Shown here piece by piece: positions 50,856 through 59,392 of a DNA stretch of 64,000 nucleotides (position 1 is the first letter of the stretch; every line of letters begins with the position of its first letter). This DNA comes from Bacteroidota bacterium. Its GTDB lineage: Bacteria > Bacteroidota > Bacteroidia > Bacteroidales > Paludibacteraceae. Location of the stretch: positions 79,912 to 143,911 of the forward strand of contig JAFNAS010000009.1 of assembly GCA_017860295.1 (NCBI GenBank). Direction: 5' to 3'. Position numbers and translations under genes: made by a program. The notes below the pieces were generated by a model. That model was not told the DNA's origin. It worked only from the letters and a program-made list of their open reading frames with translations, and did not search any database.

Positions 50856-52898
50856 TCACTCCATGCGCAACCGGAAGGCTCCGGAAGTTTTCGTATCGAC
50901 AAAAGCAATACCCAGCGAGTCGCACTGCTGCTTCAACCGGGCACTGTACCATTTTGAAATGGAATTGTCGACCACGACCTGCTTCGGTTCCACAAACCGC
51001 AGCAATTTATCCATGGTAATGCGGGTTTTGTTGCCCACTATCAGGTAATCGACAGCCATTCTGCGATCCGAATATTTTCTGCGAAACAACGTGTCGTTTG
51101 TAATGAGGAAATGCTTTTCGCAAAAAGCCACCGCCCGCCGGTCAATGAATTGTTGTCGTTCAATCCCTTGCCGTATCCGATAACCCGACGACAACTGCTT
51201 CAGCTTCAACGAATCGGAAGTAACGGCAAAACTTTGATTGCCAGACGTAAACTGCACATGCGTATTTTTGTTGTCGGCCCACACCACCACCTCTTTCTGC
51301 TTTATCGACTGGAAATTACGCGCAAGATCATCGGTCAGAAAAAGAAACACACAGCCAAGAGCAAGCTGTAACAATAGATATTTTCGGGTGGCAAAATAGC
51401 CAGCCGCAAACAAAATAGCCAGCGAACAGACCCACAGTTGCCACTGATCGATCCACAAATTATAGGCCGCGCAGGGCAAATGTTCGATCCACCGGATAGC
51501 GCTGTTCATCCCCACAAGCATCCATTTCAACGCAAGAGCCACCCAACCGGCAATCACAGGCAACGGAGCCACCAGTAACAACGCCATGGCCGCATACATG
51601 ATAAATCCCGAAAGCGGCACCACCACGATATTGCTCAGCCAGAAAAAGTTGGAAAACCGGTGAAAATAGAAGACACCCAATGCTGCCGTGCCAAGCTGCG
51701 CCGCCACCGACACGCAGGTCAACTCCCACAGCCACCGCAACGGTTTGAATTTGACATACCATAGTTTTTTGAACTTCGGCTCAAAATAGACGATGCTCAA
51801 CACCGCAAGATAGCTTAATTGAAACCCTACATCGAACAGATAGCACGGATCGTAGAGCAGCATCACGAAGGCCGAAAAGAAGATGGTATTGTAGATTTGC
51901 GGCTTGCGCGAAACGACGTAACCCAAAGCGATGAGTGAGAACATCAGAGCCGAACGCACCACGGCAGGCGCAAGTCCGGTAAGCAGCGCAAATGCCCAGA
52001 GCAGGACAATCACGATGAGATGTTTGGCAATAAACAAGCCACGCCGCTTGTCCATAAAACCGAGCAAAAAATAAAATACCGCACACACAATGGCTACATG
52101 CAACCCCGACACCGACAATACATGCATGGCGCCGGTCACACTGTAGCTATCCATCAGCTCGCGGGTCAGCGCATCGTTATACCCCAGCATCAACGCGGCA
52201 ACCACCGCAAATTCGTCACCGCCGATGTGATAGCGCTTGTAAATTGCCAACAATTTCTGCCGAAAATGTGACGCGATCACTCCGGGAGAAAACCCGGCAT
52301 CATTGCCGATCTTTTTAAAATGCCCCTGAGACGCGTAAGCCGTAGCCGACACGCCATGCAGTTGCAAATAGCGCCCAAAATGAAACTCTTCCGGATTCCC
52401 GTTCGACCGGGGCACAGAAAAGGTGGTATAAACCAACAGTTGATCGCCAAAATCGAATCGTTTGCCCGACGAATCCTTCGGGAGGTAAAGCAAAGCCCTC
52501 TTTTCAACATCGACAAACCGACCCTCTTTCAAATAATGAACAACCGCCACTTTATACAATGTCGATTTTGCCTTTTCGATCGGAGCCTCTTTCACCTCGA
52601 CCCAAAACAAACCTTTAACTCCGTCAAACGGAAAAGCGACACTCTTTTGCGATTGGTGAAACGACCATGCCCCCAAAACATAAAAGCAAAGCAAAACGCC
52701 GCTACCGAATAACCAGCGAAACCGAAACTGATGGACATCATTTTTGATGATCAGCGAAAGAACAATGGCAGCAATGGCAAGACTCAGCAATACAATAGAA
52801 ATCCATTCGGGAATTTCGAGCATATTCCCTGTAAATATTCCGGCTGCCAATGCAAAAAACAGCCTGAAAAACGGAATCCGATGGATAAAACTTGTCAT
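50856..52898 (-). CDS. ComEC/Rec2-family membrane protein
   Basis: 680 residues. N-terminal hydrophobic pair (about 8-60), a soluble OB-like DUF4131 segment (about 60-200), the Competence domain with about 8 transmembrane helices (about 215-490; VTGAMHVLSVSGLHVAIVCAVFYFLLGF is the hallmark), and a C-terminal region (about 500-680) of metallo-beta-lactamase origin. In that last part I see YLIVGNKTRITMDKLLRFVEPKQVVVDNS but no HxHxDH zinc motif, so it is degenerate. Homologues transport DNA strands in transformation; role here uncertain. Overlaps the rhomboid gene by 4 bp (ATGA). Confidence 0.88.
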   Translation of the reverse strand: MTSFIHRIPFFRLFFALAAGIFTGNMLEIPEWISIVLLSLAIAAIVLSLIIKNDVHQFRFRWLFGSGVLLCFYVLGAWSFHQSQKSVAFPFDGVKGLFWVEVKEAPIEKAKSTLYKVAVVHYLKEGRFVDVEKRALLYLPKDSSGKRFDFGDQLLVYTTFSVPRSNGNPEEFHFGRYLQLHGVSATAYASQGHFKKIGNDAGFSPGVIASHFRQKLLAIYKRYHIGGDEFAVVAALMLGYNDALTRELMDSYSVTGAMHVLSVSGLHVAIVCAVFYFLLGFMDKRRGLFIAKHLIVIVLLWAFALLTGLAPAVVRSALMFSLIALGYVVSRKPQIYNTIFFSAFVMLLYDPCYLFDVGFQLSYLAVLSIVYFEPKFKKLWYVKFKPLRWLWELTCVSVAAQLGTAALGVFYFHRFSNFFWLSNIVVVPLSGFIMYAAMALLLVAPLPVIAGWVALALKWMLVGMNSAIRWIEHLPCAAYNLWIDQWQLWVCSLAILFAAGYFATRKYLLLQLALGCVFLFLTDDLARNFQSIKQKEVVVWADNKNTHVQFTSGNQSFAVTSDSLKLKQLSSGYRIRQGIERQQFIDRRAVAFCEKHFLITNDTLFRRKYSDRRMAVDYLIVGNKTRITMDKLLRFVEPKQVVVDNSISKWYSARLKQQCDSLGIAFVDTKTSGAFRLRME

Positions 52899-53590
52899 GT
52901 TGCCGGTGTATTTTGTGCCGGATCGGGCTCTTCCTTTGGTTCTTCTCCCTCTTCGTCATATTTCATTGCCATCTCCGATAGTTCATCATCTTCGGGTGAC
53001 ACTTCGGGTTCCGGCTCTTCCGGTTGCCATCCGGATTTCCGGAAGACAAAAGCAAGTATCGAACCGGCAATAGCTCCCGACAGATGCCCCTCCCACGAAA
53101 TGGATTCGTTGGGCAGAAAAGGGAGCATATCCCATACCATGCTTCCATACCAAAACACCACCGCCAACGAAATTGCTAAAAGAGAGATGTTGCGCATCAG
53201 CAAGCCACCCCAGAAAATAAAGAAGGCCAATCCGTAAATAACGCCACTCGCTCCGATATGAATGCTGTCGCGCCCGATGATCCACAACAAAAAACCGGTC
53301 ATCGGCCATAAAAGCAGTAAAACCTTACCAGCAACATCCCGGTAAAAATAGAATAAGGCAACCGACAGAATAAAAAATGTAGAAACATTATTGAACAAAT
53401 GCGATAGCCCCGCATGAGCAAACGGATGTAGCAAAACGCCCTTCAATCCGGCGACGGTTCGTGGCACCACACCCCACGCTTCCACATTCCACTGAAGTCC
53501 CCATTGCAACACGTAACTGAGCACAAGCAACAACGAAATCAGAATCGGGAAAACCAACGCATGCACAAAACGGCGGCGTTCGTTTGACAT
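52895..53590 (-). CDS. Rhomboid-family intramembrane serine protease
   Basis: 231 residues from the chosen start, six transmembrane helices. Catalytic Ser115 in HIGASGVIYG and His about 169 in WEGHLSGAIAG, with the GLSHLFNN motif (about 61-68) that forms the oxyanion region; all are intact. The C-terminal 45 residues are cytosolic, highly acidic (EEPEPEVSPEDDELSEM). An ATG 18 bp upstream (53608) gives 237 residues and cannot be excluded. Its end overlaps comEC by 4 bp; promoter TATATTTG at 53627-53634. Confidence 0.88.
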   Translation of the reverse strand: MSNERRRFVHALVFPILISLLLVLSYVLQWGLQWNVEAWGVVPRTVAGLKGVLLHPFAHAGLSHLFNNVSTFFILSVALFYFYRDVAGKVLLLLWPMTGFLLWIIGRDSIHIGASGVIYGLAFFIFWGGLLMRNISLLAISLAVVFWYGSMVWDMLPFLPNESISWEGHLSGAIAGSILAFVFRKSGWQPEEPEPEVSPEDDELSEMAMKYDEEGEEPKEEPDPAQNTPAT

Positions 53591-53626
53591 ATTGGGATAG
53601 AACAACATACTCCGAATTTTAATCTA

Positions 53627-53634
53627 CAAATATA
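53627..53634 (-). promoter_or_regulatory. -7 element of the rhomboid-comEC unit
   Basis: TATATTTG on the minus strand, 18 bp from the upstream and 36 bp from the downstream candidate start codon. Confidence 0.5.
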
Positions 53635-53708
53635 ATTTTTCAAAAACAAGACTCCAAATGTTCATAAAAAATATATTGCAAGCCGTATGCCATTCTAAAA
53701 AAATGATC

Positions 53709-53716
53709 TATCTTTG
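53709..53716 (+). promoter_or_regulatory. -7 element of recA
   Basis: TATCTTTG, 130 bp upstream of the recA start. No LexA-type palindrome is obvious beside it. Confidence 0.5.
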
Positions 53717-53846
53717 AACTACAAATTGGAATAATGTGCCCATCCTGAATATCAACTCTATCCCTATATCAAAACGGGAATTTCTTCAGAATACAGGCCG
53801 AATCTTTTCAGAAATAAGAAAACAAACAAATTAATATCAAGCAATT

Positions 53847-54863
53847 ATGGCAGAACAAGACCTCAAACAGCCCTCCATTGAAAAACTAAAGGCCCTGCAA
53901 TTAGCCATGGATAAGATCGAAAAAGATCATGGCAAAGGTACCATCATGAAAATGGGAGACAACAAGGTAGTAGATGTCCCCGTAATTTCGACCGGATCAA
54001 TCGGTTTAAACAATGCCCTGGGTGTAGGCGGACTTCCCCGTGGCCGTGTGATCGAAATTTACGGACCCGAATCGTCCGGTAAAACGACACTGGCCATTCA
54101 TGCTATTGCAGAAGCTCAAAAAGCGGGAGGAATTGCCGCCATCATCGATGCCGAACATGCTTTCGATCGCTTTTATGCCGAAAAATTAGGCGTTGACATC
54201 TCCAACCTCCTCATTTCGCAACCTGATAGCGGAGAACAGGCTCTCGAAGTAGCCGACCAACTGATCCGTTCTTCGGCTGTCGATTTGGTTGTAATCGACT
54301 CGGTAGCAGCGCTTACTCCGAAAGCCGAACTGGAAGGTGATATGGGAGATTCCAAAATGGGTCTTCAGGCGCGTCTGATGTCTCAGGCTTTACGTAAGCT
54401 TACTGCAAATATCAACAAAACAAATACCTGCTGCATTTTCATCAACCAGCTACGCGAAAAAATCGGTGTGATGTTCGGCAACCCCGAAACCACCACCGGT
54501 GGTAACGCCCTCAAATTCTACGCTTCCGTTCGCCTCGATATCCGCCGTATCGGACAAATCAAAGATGGCGAAGAGGTGATTGGCAACCAGACCCGTGTAA
54601 AAGTGGTAAAAAACAAAGTGGCACCTCCTTTCCGCAAAGCAGAATTCGACATTATGTTCGGCGAAGGTATTTCACGCAACGGTGAGATTGTCGACCTCGG
54701 CGTAGAATACGGCATCATCAAAAAGAGCGGTTCGTGGTATAGCTATGGAGAGACCAAGATAGGACAAGGCCGCGACGCTGCCAAGAATGTCATTAAAGAC
54801 AACCCCGAACTGGCAGCCGAATTGGAAGCCAAAATTACTGAAGCTTTGAAACAACCCAAATAA
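53847..54863 (+). CDS. recA: Recombinase RecA
   Basis: 338 residues. Walker [10 protein letters not shown] (about 72-80), the conserved [18 protein letters not shown], Walker [19 protein letters not shown]-binding loop L1 ([18 protein letters not shown]) and L2 ([28 protein letters not shown]), and a short acidic-poor C-terminus. Forms filaments on single-stranded DNA for homologous recombination and the SOS response. A long leader (about 130 nt) precedes it, and the carboxynorspermidine dehydrogenase gene starts 16 bp after its stop. Confidence 0.98.
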   Translation: MAEQDLKQPSIEKLKALQLAMDKIEKDHGKGTIMKMGDNKVVDVPVISTGSIGLNNALGVGGLPRGRVIEIYGPESSGKTTLAIHAIAEAQKAGGIAAIIDAEHAFDRFYAEKLGVDISNLLISQPDSGEQALEVADQLIRSSAVDLVVIDSVAALTPKAELEGDMGDSKMGLQARLMSQALRKLTANINKTNTCCIFINQLREKIGVMFGNPETTTGGNALKFYASVRLDIRRIGQIKDGEEVIGNQTRVKVVKNKVAPPFRKAEFDIMFGEGISRNGEIVDLGVEYGIIKKSGSWYSYGETKIGQGRDAAKNVIKDNPELAAELEAKITEALKQPK

Positions 54864-54879
54864 GAATAGAAACCGAGAA

Positions 54880-56082
54880 ATGGGAAAAGTATTGATTATC
54901 GGCGCAGGCGGTGTGGGTACCGTTGTTGTGCACAAAGTGGCTCAAAACCACGCGGTATTTACTGAAATCATGCTGGCAAGCCGTACCAAATCGAAATGCG
55001 ACGTCATTGCCGCCGATGTAAAACAACGTTACGGCGTAAATGTGGCTACGGCTCAGGTAGACGCCGACAACGTAGCCGAACTGATTGCTCTTTTCAACGA
55101 TTATAAACCGGAACTGGTTATCAATGTGGCTCTGCCTTATCAGGATCTGACCATCATGGATGCCTGTCTGGCTACCGGAGTAAATTACCTCGACACGGCC
55201 AACTACGAACCAAAAGACGAGGCTCACTTCGAATACAGCTGGCAGTGGGCCTATCAGCAACGCTTCAAGGATGCCGGATTAACCGCTATTCTCGGTTGTG
55301 GCTTCGATCCGGGGGTAACCAGCGTGTTTACTGCTTATGCCGCCAAACACCATTTCGACGAAATTCAGTATCTCGACATCGTCGACTGTAATGCCGGTGA
55401 CCACCACAAAGCATTTGCCACCAACTTCAACCCGGAGATCAACATCCGCGAGGTAACTCAAAAAGGCAAATACTGGGAAAACGGACAGTGGGTAGAAACC
55501 GAACCGCACGAAATTCACAAACCATTGAACTATCCGGAAATCGGCCCGAAAGAGTCGTACGTGATCTACCACGAAGAACTGGAGTCATTAGTTAAAAACT
55601 TTCCGACACTGAAACGCGCCCGCTTCTGGATGACTTTTGGTCAGGAATACCTCACGCACCTGCGTGTAATCCAAAACATCGGAATGGCCCGCATCGACGA
55701 AGTGGAATACAACGGCGTGAAAATCGTGCCTATCCAGTTCCTGAAAGCCGTACTGCCCAACCCGGGCGATCTGGGCGAGAACTATACCGGCTGGACCTCC
55801 ATCGGTTGCCGCATCTCGGGCATCAAGGATGGCAAACAGAAGAGCTACTACATTTACAACAATTGCAGCCACGAAGCGGCCTTTAAGGAAACAGGAACGC
55901 AGGGTGTAAGCTACACCACCGGCGTACCGGCCACTATCGGCGCTTTAATGTTCATGACCGGACAATGGCGTCAACCGGGCGTATTCAACGTGGAAGAGTT
56001 CAATCCCGATCCTTTCCTCGAACAGCTCGGCAAGCAGGGTCTTCCCTGGGTGGAACTGACAGATATCGATCTGGAACTGTAG
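54880..56082 (+). CDS. Carboxynorspermidine dehydrogenase (saccharopine dehydrogenase family)
   Basis: 400 residues. Rossmann NAD(P) domain starts KVLIIGAGGVGTVVVHKVA; further family segments are PYQDLTIMDACLATGVNYLDTANY, GCGFDPGVTSVFTAYAAKH and TTGVPATIGALMFMTGQW. The family also holds saccharopine dehydrogenases, but the next gene is nspC (carboxynorspermidine decarboxylase), which points to reductive condensation of a diamine with aspartate semialdehyde in the alternative (nor)spermidine route. Sits between recA and nspC; a compound terminator hairpin follows (56131-56180), so nspC has its own promoter. Confidence 0.9.
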   Translation: MGKVLIIGAGGVGTVVVHKVAQNHAVFTEIMLASRTKSKCDVIAADVKQRYGVNVATAQVDADNVAELIALFNDYKPELVINVALPYQDLTIMDACLATGVNYLDTANYEPKDEAHFEYSWQWAYQQRFKDAGLTAILGCGFDPGVTSVFTAYAAKHHFDEIQYLDIVDCNAGDHHKAFATNFNPEINIREVTQKGKYWENGQWVETEPHEIHKPLNYPEIGPKESYVIYHEELESLVKNFPTLKRARFWMTFGQEYLTHLRVIQNIGMARIDEVEYNGVKIVPIQFLKAVLPNPGDLGENYTGWTSIGCRISGIKDGKQKSYYIYNNCSHEAAFKETGTQGVSYTTGVPATIGALMFMTGQWRQPGVFNVEEFNPDPFLEQLGKQGLPWVELTDIDLEL

Positions 56083-56130
56083 TTTCAATTTAAAAATACG
56101 GAAAACAACGTTCAGCGAAGCTAATATGCC

Positions 56131-56180
56131 AATGTGCCAATAAATCTGCAAATGCAGTATTTGTTGGCACATTTTTATTT
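56131..56180 (+). terminator. Compound hairpin terminator; repeat element copy 2
   Basis: AATGTGCCAA (56131-56140) pairs with TTGGCACATT (56164-56173) with an inner CTGC/GCAG stem, followed by TTTATTTT. The left arm with preceding AATATGCC resembles the element at 39287. Confidence 0.7.
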
Positions 56181-56307
56181 TCCGACAACCATTCTCCCAC
56201 CCATAAAAACGTAATATTTGGAATACAATTCCAATTTTCGGCGTAATATCTGGAATACACGGCAATATGGACACTCCTAATTCTAAATTTAACGCACCTT
56301 TCTTCAC

Positions 56308-56327
56308 AAGATAATTCATTATCTTTG
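56308..56327 (+). promoter_or_regulatory. Palindrome overlapping the -7 element of nspC
   Basis: AAGATAAT-TC-ATTATCTT (56308-56325) is a perfect 8-bp inverted repeat; its right arm forms most of TATCTTTG (56320-56327), the -7 match, 33 bp before the nspC start. A repressor site would occlude the promoter. Confidence 0.5.
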
Positions 56328-56359
56328 CAGCCCAAACAAAACAACTATCAATCAGCAAA

Positions 56360-57496
56360 ATGGATTACAACCAAATACCCTCTCCCTGCTTCGTGCTCGA
56401 CGAAGTACGGCTGCGCAACAACCTCGAACTCATCTGTTCGGTAAAAGAACGTGCCGGTGTGGAGATCATTCTTGCGTTTAAGGCATTCTCCATGTGGAGC
56501 GCCTTCCCGATTGTACGCGAATACATTCCCTTCTCCACCGCCAGTTCGCTATCCGAAGCACAACTGGCATTTGAGGAGATGGGGAGCCTTGCCCATACCT
56601 ATGCCCCGGCCTACACCGACGAAGAATTTCCGACAATAGCCAGATACAGCAGTCACGTAACGTTCAATTCATTGAACCAGTTCGAACGTTTGTATCCGGT
56701 CACCCGGCAAGCCGGACATCCGGTTTCGTGCGGATTGCGCATCAATCCCGAGTTTTCGGACGTAGAGACTGACCTCTACAACCCATGTGCACCCGGCTCA
56801 CGTTTAGGCATTGTGGCCGATATGTTGGGCGAAAAGCTTCCGGAAGGCATCGAAGGGCTCCACTTTCACACGTTGTGCGAATCGCGCTCTACCGACCTGG
56901 AGAAAACGTTGGCTGTGGTGGAAGAAAAGTTTGGCAAGTACTTCTCTCAGATCAAATGGATCAACATGGGCGGCGGTCACCTGATGACGCACAAAGAATA
57001 CGACACAGAACATCTGATTACGCTACTCCGCGACTTCAATGCCAAATACCCGCACCTGCAACTCATTTTAGAGCCCGGTAGCGCCTTTGCCTGGCAAACA
57101 GGAGAACTGGTATCGTCGGTAGTCGATATCGTCGAAAACAAGGGTATCAAAACGGCTATGCTCAACGTTTCGTTTGCCTGCCACATGCCCGATTGCCTAG
57201 AGATGCCGTATAAACCGACCATTCTGAGTGCAATCGATCCACAAGAGGGCAAACCCACCTACCGCATGGGAGGCAACAGCTGCCTTTCGGGCGACTTCTT
57301 TGGCGACTGGAGTTTTGAAAAAGAGCTGGAGATTAGCGACCGCATCGTTTTTATGGATATGATTCACTACACAATGGTCAAAACCACCACCTTCAACGGC
57401 GTTTCGCATCCCTCAATCGGTATCTGGACGAAAGAAAACGAGTTTAAACTCGTCAAAAAATTCGGGTATGCGGATTTCAAAAACCGCCTGTCATAA
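56360..57496 (+). CDS. nspC: Carboxynorspermidine decarboxylase NspC
   Basis: 378 residues, PLP-dependent alanine racemase-like fold (fold III). PLP Lys in EIILAFKAFSMWSAFP (about Lys35-37 region), glycine-rich phosphate loop WINMGGGHLMTHKEYD, and the C-terminal substrate motif CLSGDFFGDW with the reactive Cys and Asp. Removes CO2 from carboxynorspermidine or carboxyspermidine. With the upstream dehydrogenase it completes polyamine synthesis without S-adenosylmethionine. Own promoter with a palindrome. Confidence 0.95.
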   Translation: MDYNQIPSPCFVLDEVRLRNNLELICSVKERAGVEIILAFKAFSMWSAFPIVREYIPFSTASSLSEAQLAFEEMGSLAHTYAPAYTDEEFPTIARYSSHVTFNSLNQFERLYPVTRQAGHPVSCGLRINPEFSDVETDLYNPCAPGSRLGIVADMLGEKLPEGIEGLHFHTLCESRSTDLEKTLAVVEEKFGKYFSQIKWINMGGGHLMTHKEYDTEHLITLLRDFNAKYPHLQLILEPGSAFAWQTGELVSSVVDIVENKGIKTAMLNVSFACHMPDCLEMPYKPTILSAIDPQEGKPTYRMGGNSCLSGDFFGDWSFEKELEISDRIVFMDMIHYTMVKTTTFNGVSHPSIGIWTKENEFKLVKKFGYADFKNRLS

Positions 57497-57553
57497 GCAA
57501 AAATACTGATTTTCAACAGCCTATATTGCATTTCAAGTTTTTCGCCGAAAATA

Positions 57554-57584
57554 TTTGTCAGTTAAAAAAAAGAGTGTATATTTG
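57554..57584 (+). promoter_or_regulatory. Promoter of the tRNA-Gly/Leu cluster
   Basis: TTTG (57554-57557) and TATATTTG (57577-57584), spacer 19 bp, 11 bp before the tRNA-Gly 5' end. Confidence 0.75.
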
Positions 57585-57595
57585 CATCCGCAAAC

Positions 57596-57671
<76 letters not shown>

Positions 57672-57679
57672 AGTGATCT

Positions 57680-57702
57680 GGCGGTTTTTCCGCCTTTTTT
57701 TT
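57680..57702 (+). terminator. Intrinsic terminator between tRNA-Gly and tRNA-Leu
   Basis: GGCGG-TTTTT-CCGCC followed by eight T, 8 bp after the tRNA-Gly CCA end. The two leucine tRNAs downstream must rely on read-through or another promoter. Confidence 0.75.
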
Positions 57703-57709
57703 CTTTATT

Positions 57710-57793
57710 GCCCGGATGGCGAAATTGGTAGACGCGCTAGTTTCAGGGACTAGTGGTCGTAAGGCTGTGCAGGTTCGAGTCCTGTTCCGGGCA
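57710..57793 (+). tRNA. tRNA-Leu (anticodon CAG)
   Basis: Type II tRNA of 84 nt with long variable arm (GTGGTCGTAAGGCTGT region). Acceptor GCCCGGA/TCCGGGC, discriminator A, no encoded CCA. Anticodon stem CTAGT/ACTAG with loop TTCAGGG. T-arm CAGG-TTCGAGT-CCTG. Confidence 0.95.
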
Positions 57794-57807
57794 CTAACAG
57801 AATACTT

Positions 57808-57894
57808 ACCCAGGTGGTGGAATTGGTAGACACGCTACTTTGAGGGGGTAGTGAGAGCAATCTTGTGTGAGTTCGAATCTCATCCTGGGTACCA
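57808..57894 (+). tRNA. tRNA-Leu (anticodon GAG)
   Basis: Type II tRNA. Acceptor ACCCAGG/CCTGGGT, discriminator A, CCA encoded (57892-57894). Anticodon stem CTACT/GGTAG with loop TTGAGGG; variable arm GTGAGAGCAATCTTGTG; T-arm TGAG-TTCGAAT-CTCA. Confidence 0.95.
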
Positions 57895-57946
57895 AAACAA
57901 CAAGCACTTATTGGAGAAAATTCTACCAATAAGTGCTTGTTGTTTT
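57894..57946. terminator. Perfect 21-bp bidirectional terminator (tRNA-Leu / RND operon)
   Basis: 57894-57914 is exactly complementary to 57926-57946 with an 11-nt loop; the stem begins with the last A of the tRNA CCA. A4 and T4 flanks serve both strands. Confidence 0.85.
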
Positions 57947-57960
57947 ATACTTAACAAACA

Positions 57961-59379
57961 TCACTGCCACCCGCCACCAAGCGCGCGATATAGGGTGATT
58001 TTTTGCTGAACGATGCTATTGTAAGTATTATAAAGCGACAATTCGCTCGACAAAACACTATTCTGGGCCGATAGCACTTCGAGATAGGTTGCATACCCGT
58101 TCACCAATAACTCTTGTGAATATTCATACGCCTTCTTCAACGCATCCACCTGTTCCTTCTGAAAGCCGGCCTGCTGCGAACTGTAGCGGATCGATGCAAG
58201 AGCGTTTGATACTTCGTTACCGGCAGTCAGCAGGCTTTGTTTAAAAGTCAACAGAGCCGTCTCTTTTTGCAAACGGGCAATCTCTTTTTGTGTCTTCAAT
58301 GTTCTTCCGTTCAGGATCGGCTGTGTCAAACCAGCCACCGCATTCCAGAACAAAGAGCCGGGCAGGTTGAACCAGTTAGATATTCCCCTCGCATCGGGAC
58401 CTATCGCCCCCGACAGGTTAAACTGAGGGTACAATGCAGCTTGTGCCACATTAAACTGCTCGTGAGCTGCCCGCAAAGCAAATTCAGCCGCCTGAACGTC
58501 CGGCCTGTTGCGCAACAACTGAACCGGCAGTCCGGTTGCCAACTGTTCGGCATGAAAAGCGGTCAGGTCAACATCCGGCGAACGATCCACCGAAGATGAC
58601 GGTTTACCGAGCAACGTGCAAATATAATTTTCACCGGTCGAAATCGAAGCTTCAATTTGAGGAAGATATGCTTTGGCTGTTGCCAATTGAGCTTTTGCCT
58701 GCAGGACGGCCACTTCCGTAGTCTGTGCCGATTTTTTCAGGCTCTTGACCGTTTCCAGATAACGTGCATAACTTTTGATGTTACACTCTGTAATCTCCTT
58801 TTGTTTATCTAAGGTAATAAGTTGATAATAGGCCGAAGCTATATTCGCGATCAATTGTGTTTTGACAGCTTCCACTGTCGCTTTTTGTTGAAGATAGAGC
58901 GCCTGTTGCGATTTTTTTGCACTCGACAGTTTTCCCCACACATCGATTTCCCAACTCGACGAGAGGGACAACTTCAGATCGGTATACGGCGGATTTGTCG
59001 CATGAGCCGCGTTCCCATATTTCGAATTATCGGATAGCGTTCCACTTAAACCGGCACTGAGAGTGGGAAAGAAAGCGGCTTTACTCTGACTTACATATTG
59101 TTCGGACTGCTTCAACTTTAGAATCGCGCTCTGTATATTGAGATTGCTATCCAATGCTTCTGCAATCAGTTTTTGCAGATTCGGATCGACATAAAAGCTC
59201 TTCCAACCGATTTTTGCAACATTTTGCGCAGTATCCACTGCCGTACTATCCCGATACAATGCTTTCAGTCCCAACATTCCGGGAGCATTGTAGCGCTGTA
59301 CAGAACAGGCACTAAAAATCACGATTCCGGTCAGGACAAATGCGAACCGATATATTATCTTATTTCTCATCTGATTCAT
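57961..59379 (-). CDS. Outer-membrane efflux lipoprotein (TolC/OprM-type, NodT family)
   Basis: 472 residues with lipoprotein signal ending IFSACS (Cys25). Two repeats of the outer-membrane factor domain (about 60-250 and 265-465): SAILKLKQSEQYVSQSKAAFFPTLSAGLSG and the later LLRNRPDVQAAEFALRAAHEQFNVAQAALYPQFNLSG are the diagnostic segments. Forms the outer-membrane duct for the RND pump encoded 13 bp upstream. An internal ATG at residue 4 is an alternative start. Confidence 0.94.
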   Translation of the reverse strand: MNQMRNKIIYRFAFVLTGIVIFSACSVQRYNAPGMLGLKALYRDSTAVDTAQNVAKIGWKSFYVDPNLQKLIAEALDSNLNIQSAILKLKQSEQYVSQSKAAFFPTLSAGLSGTLSDNSKYGNAAHATNPPYTDLKLSLSSSWEIDVWGKLSSAKKSQQALYLQQKATVEAVKTQLIANIASAYYQLITLDKQKEITECNIKSYARYLETVKSLKKSAQTTEVAVLQAKAQLATAKAYLPQIEASISTGENYICTLLGKPSSSVDRSPDVDLTAFHAEQLATGLPVQLLRNRPDVQAAEFALRAAHEQFNVAQAALYPQFNLSGAIGPDARGISNWFNLPGSLFWNAVAGLTQPILNGRTLKTQKEIARLQKETALLTFKQSLLTAGNEVSNALASIRYSSQQAGFQKEQVDALKKAYEYSQELLVNGYATYLEVLSAQNSVLSSELSLYNTYNSIVQQKITLYRALGGGWQ

Positions 59380-59392
59380 TGCAATTTAGGAT

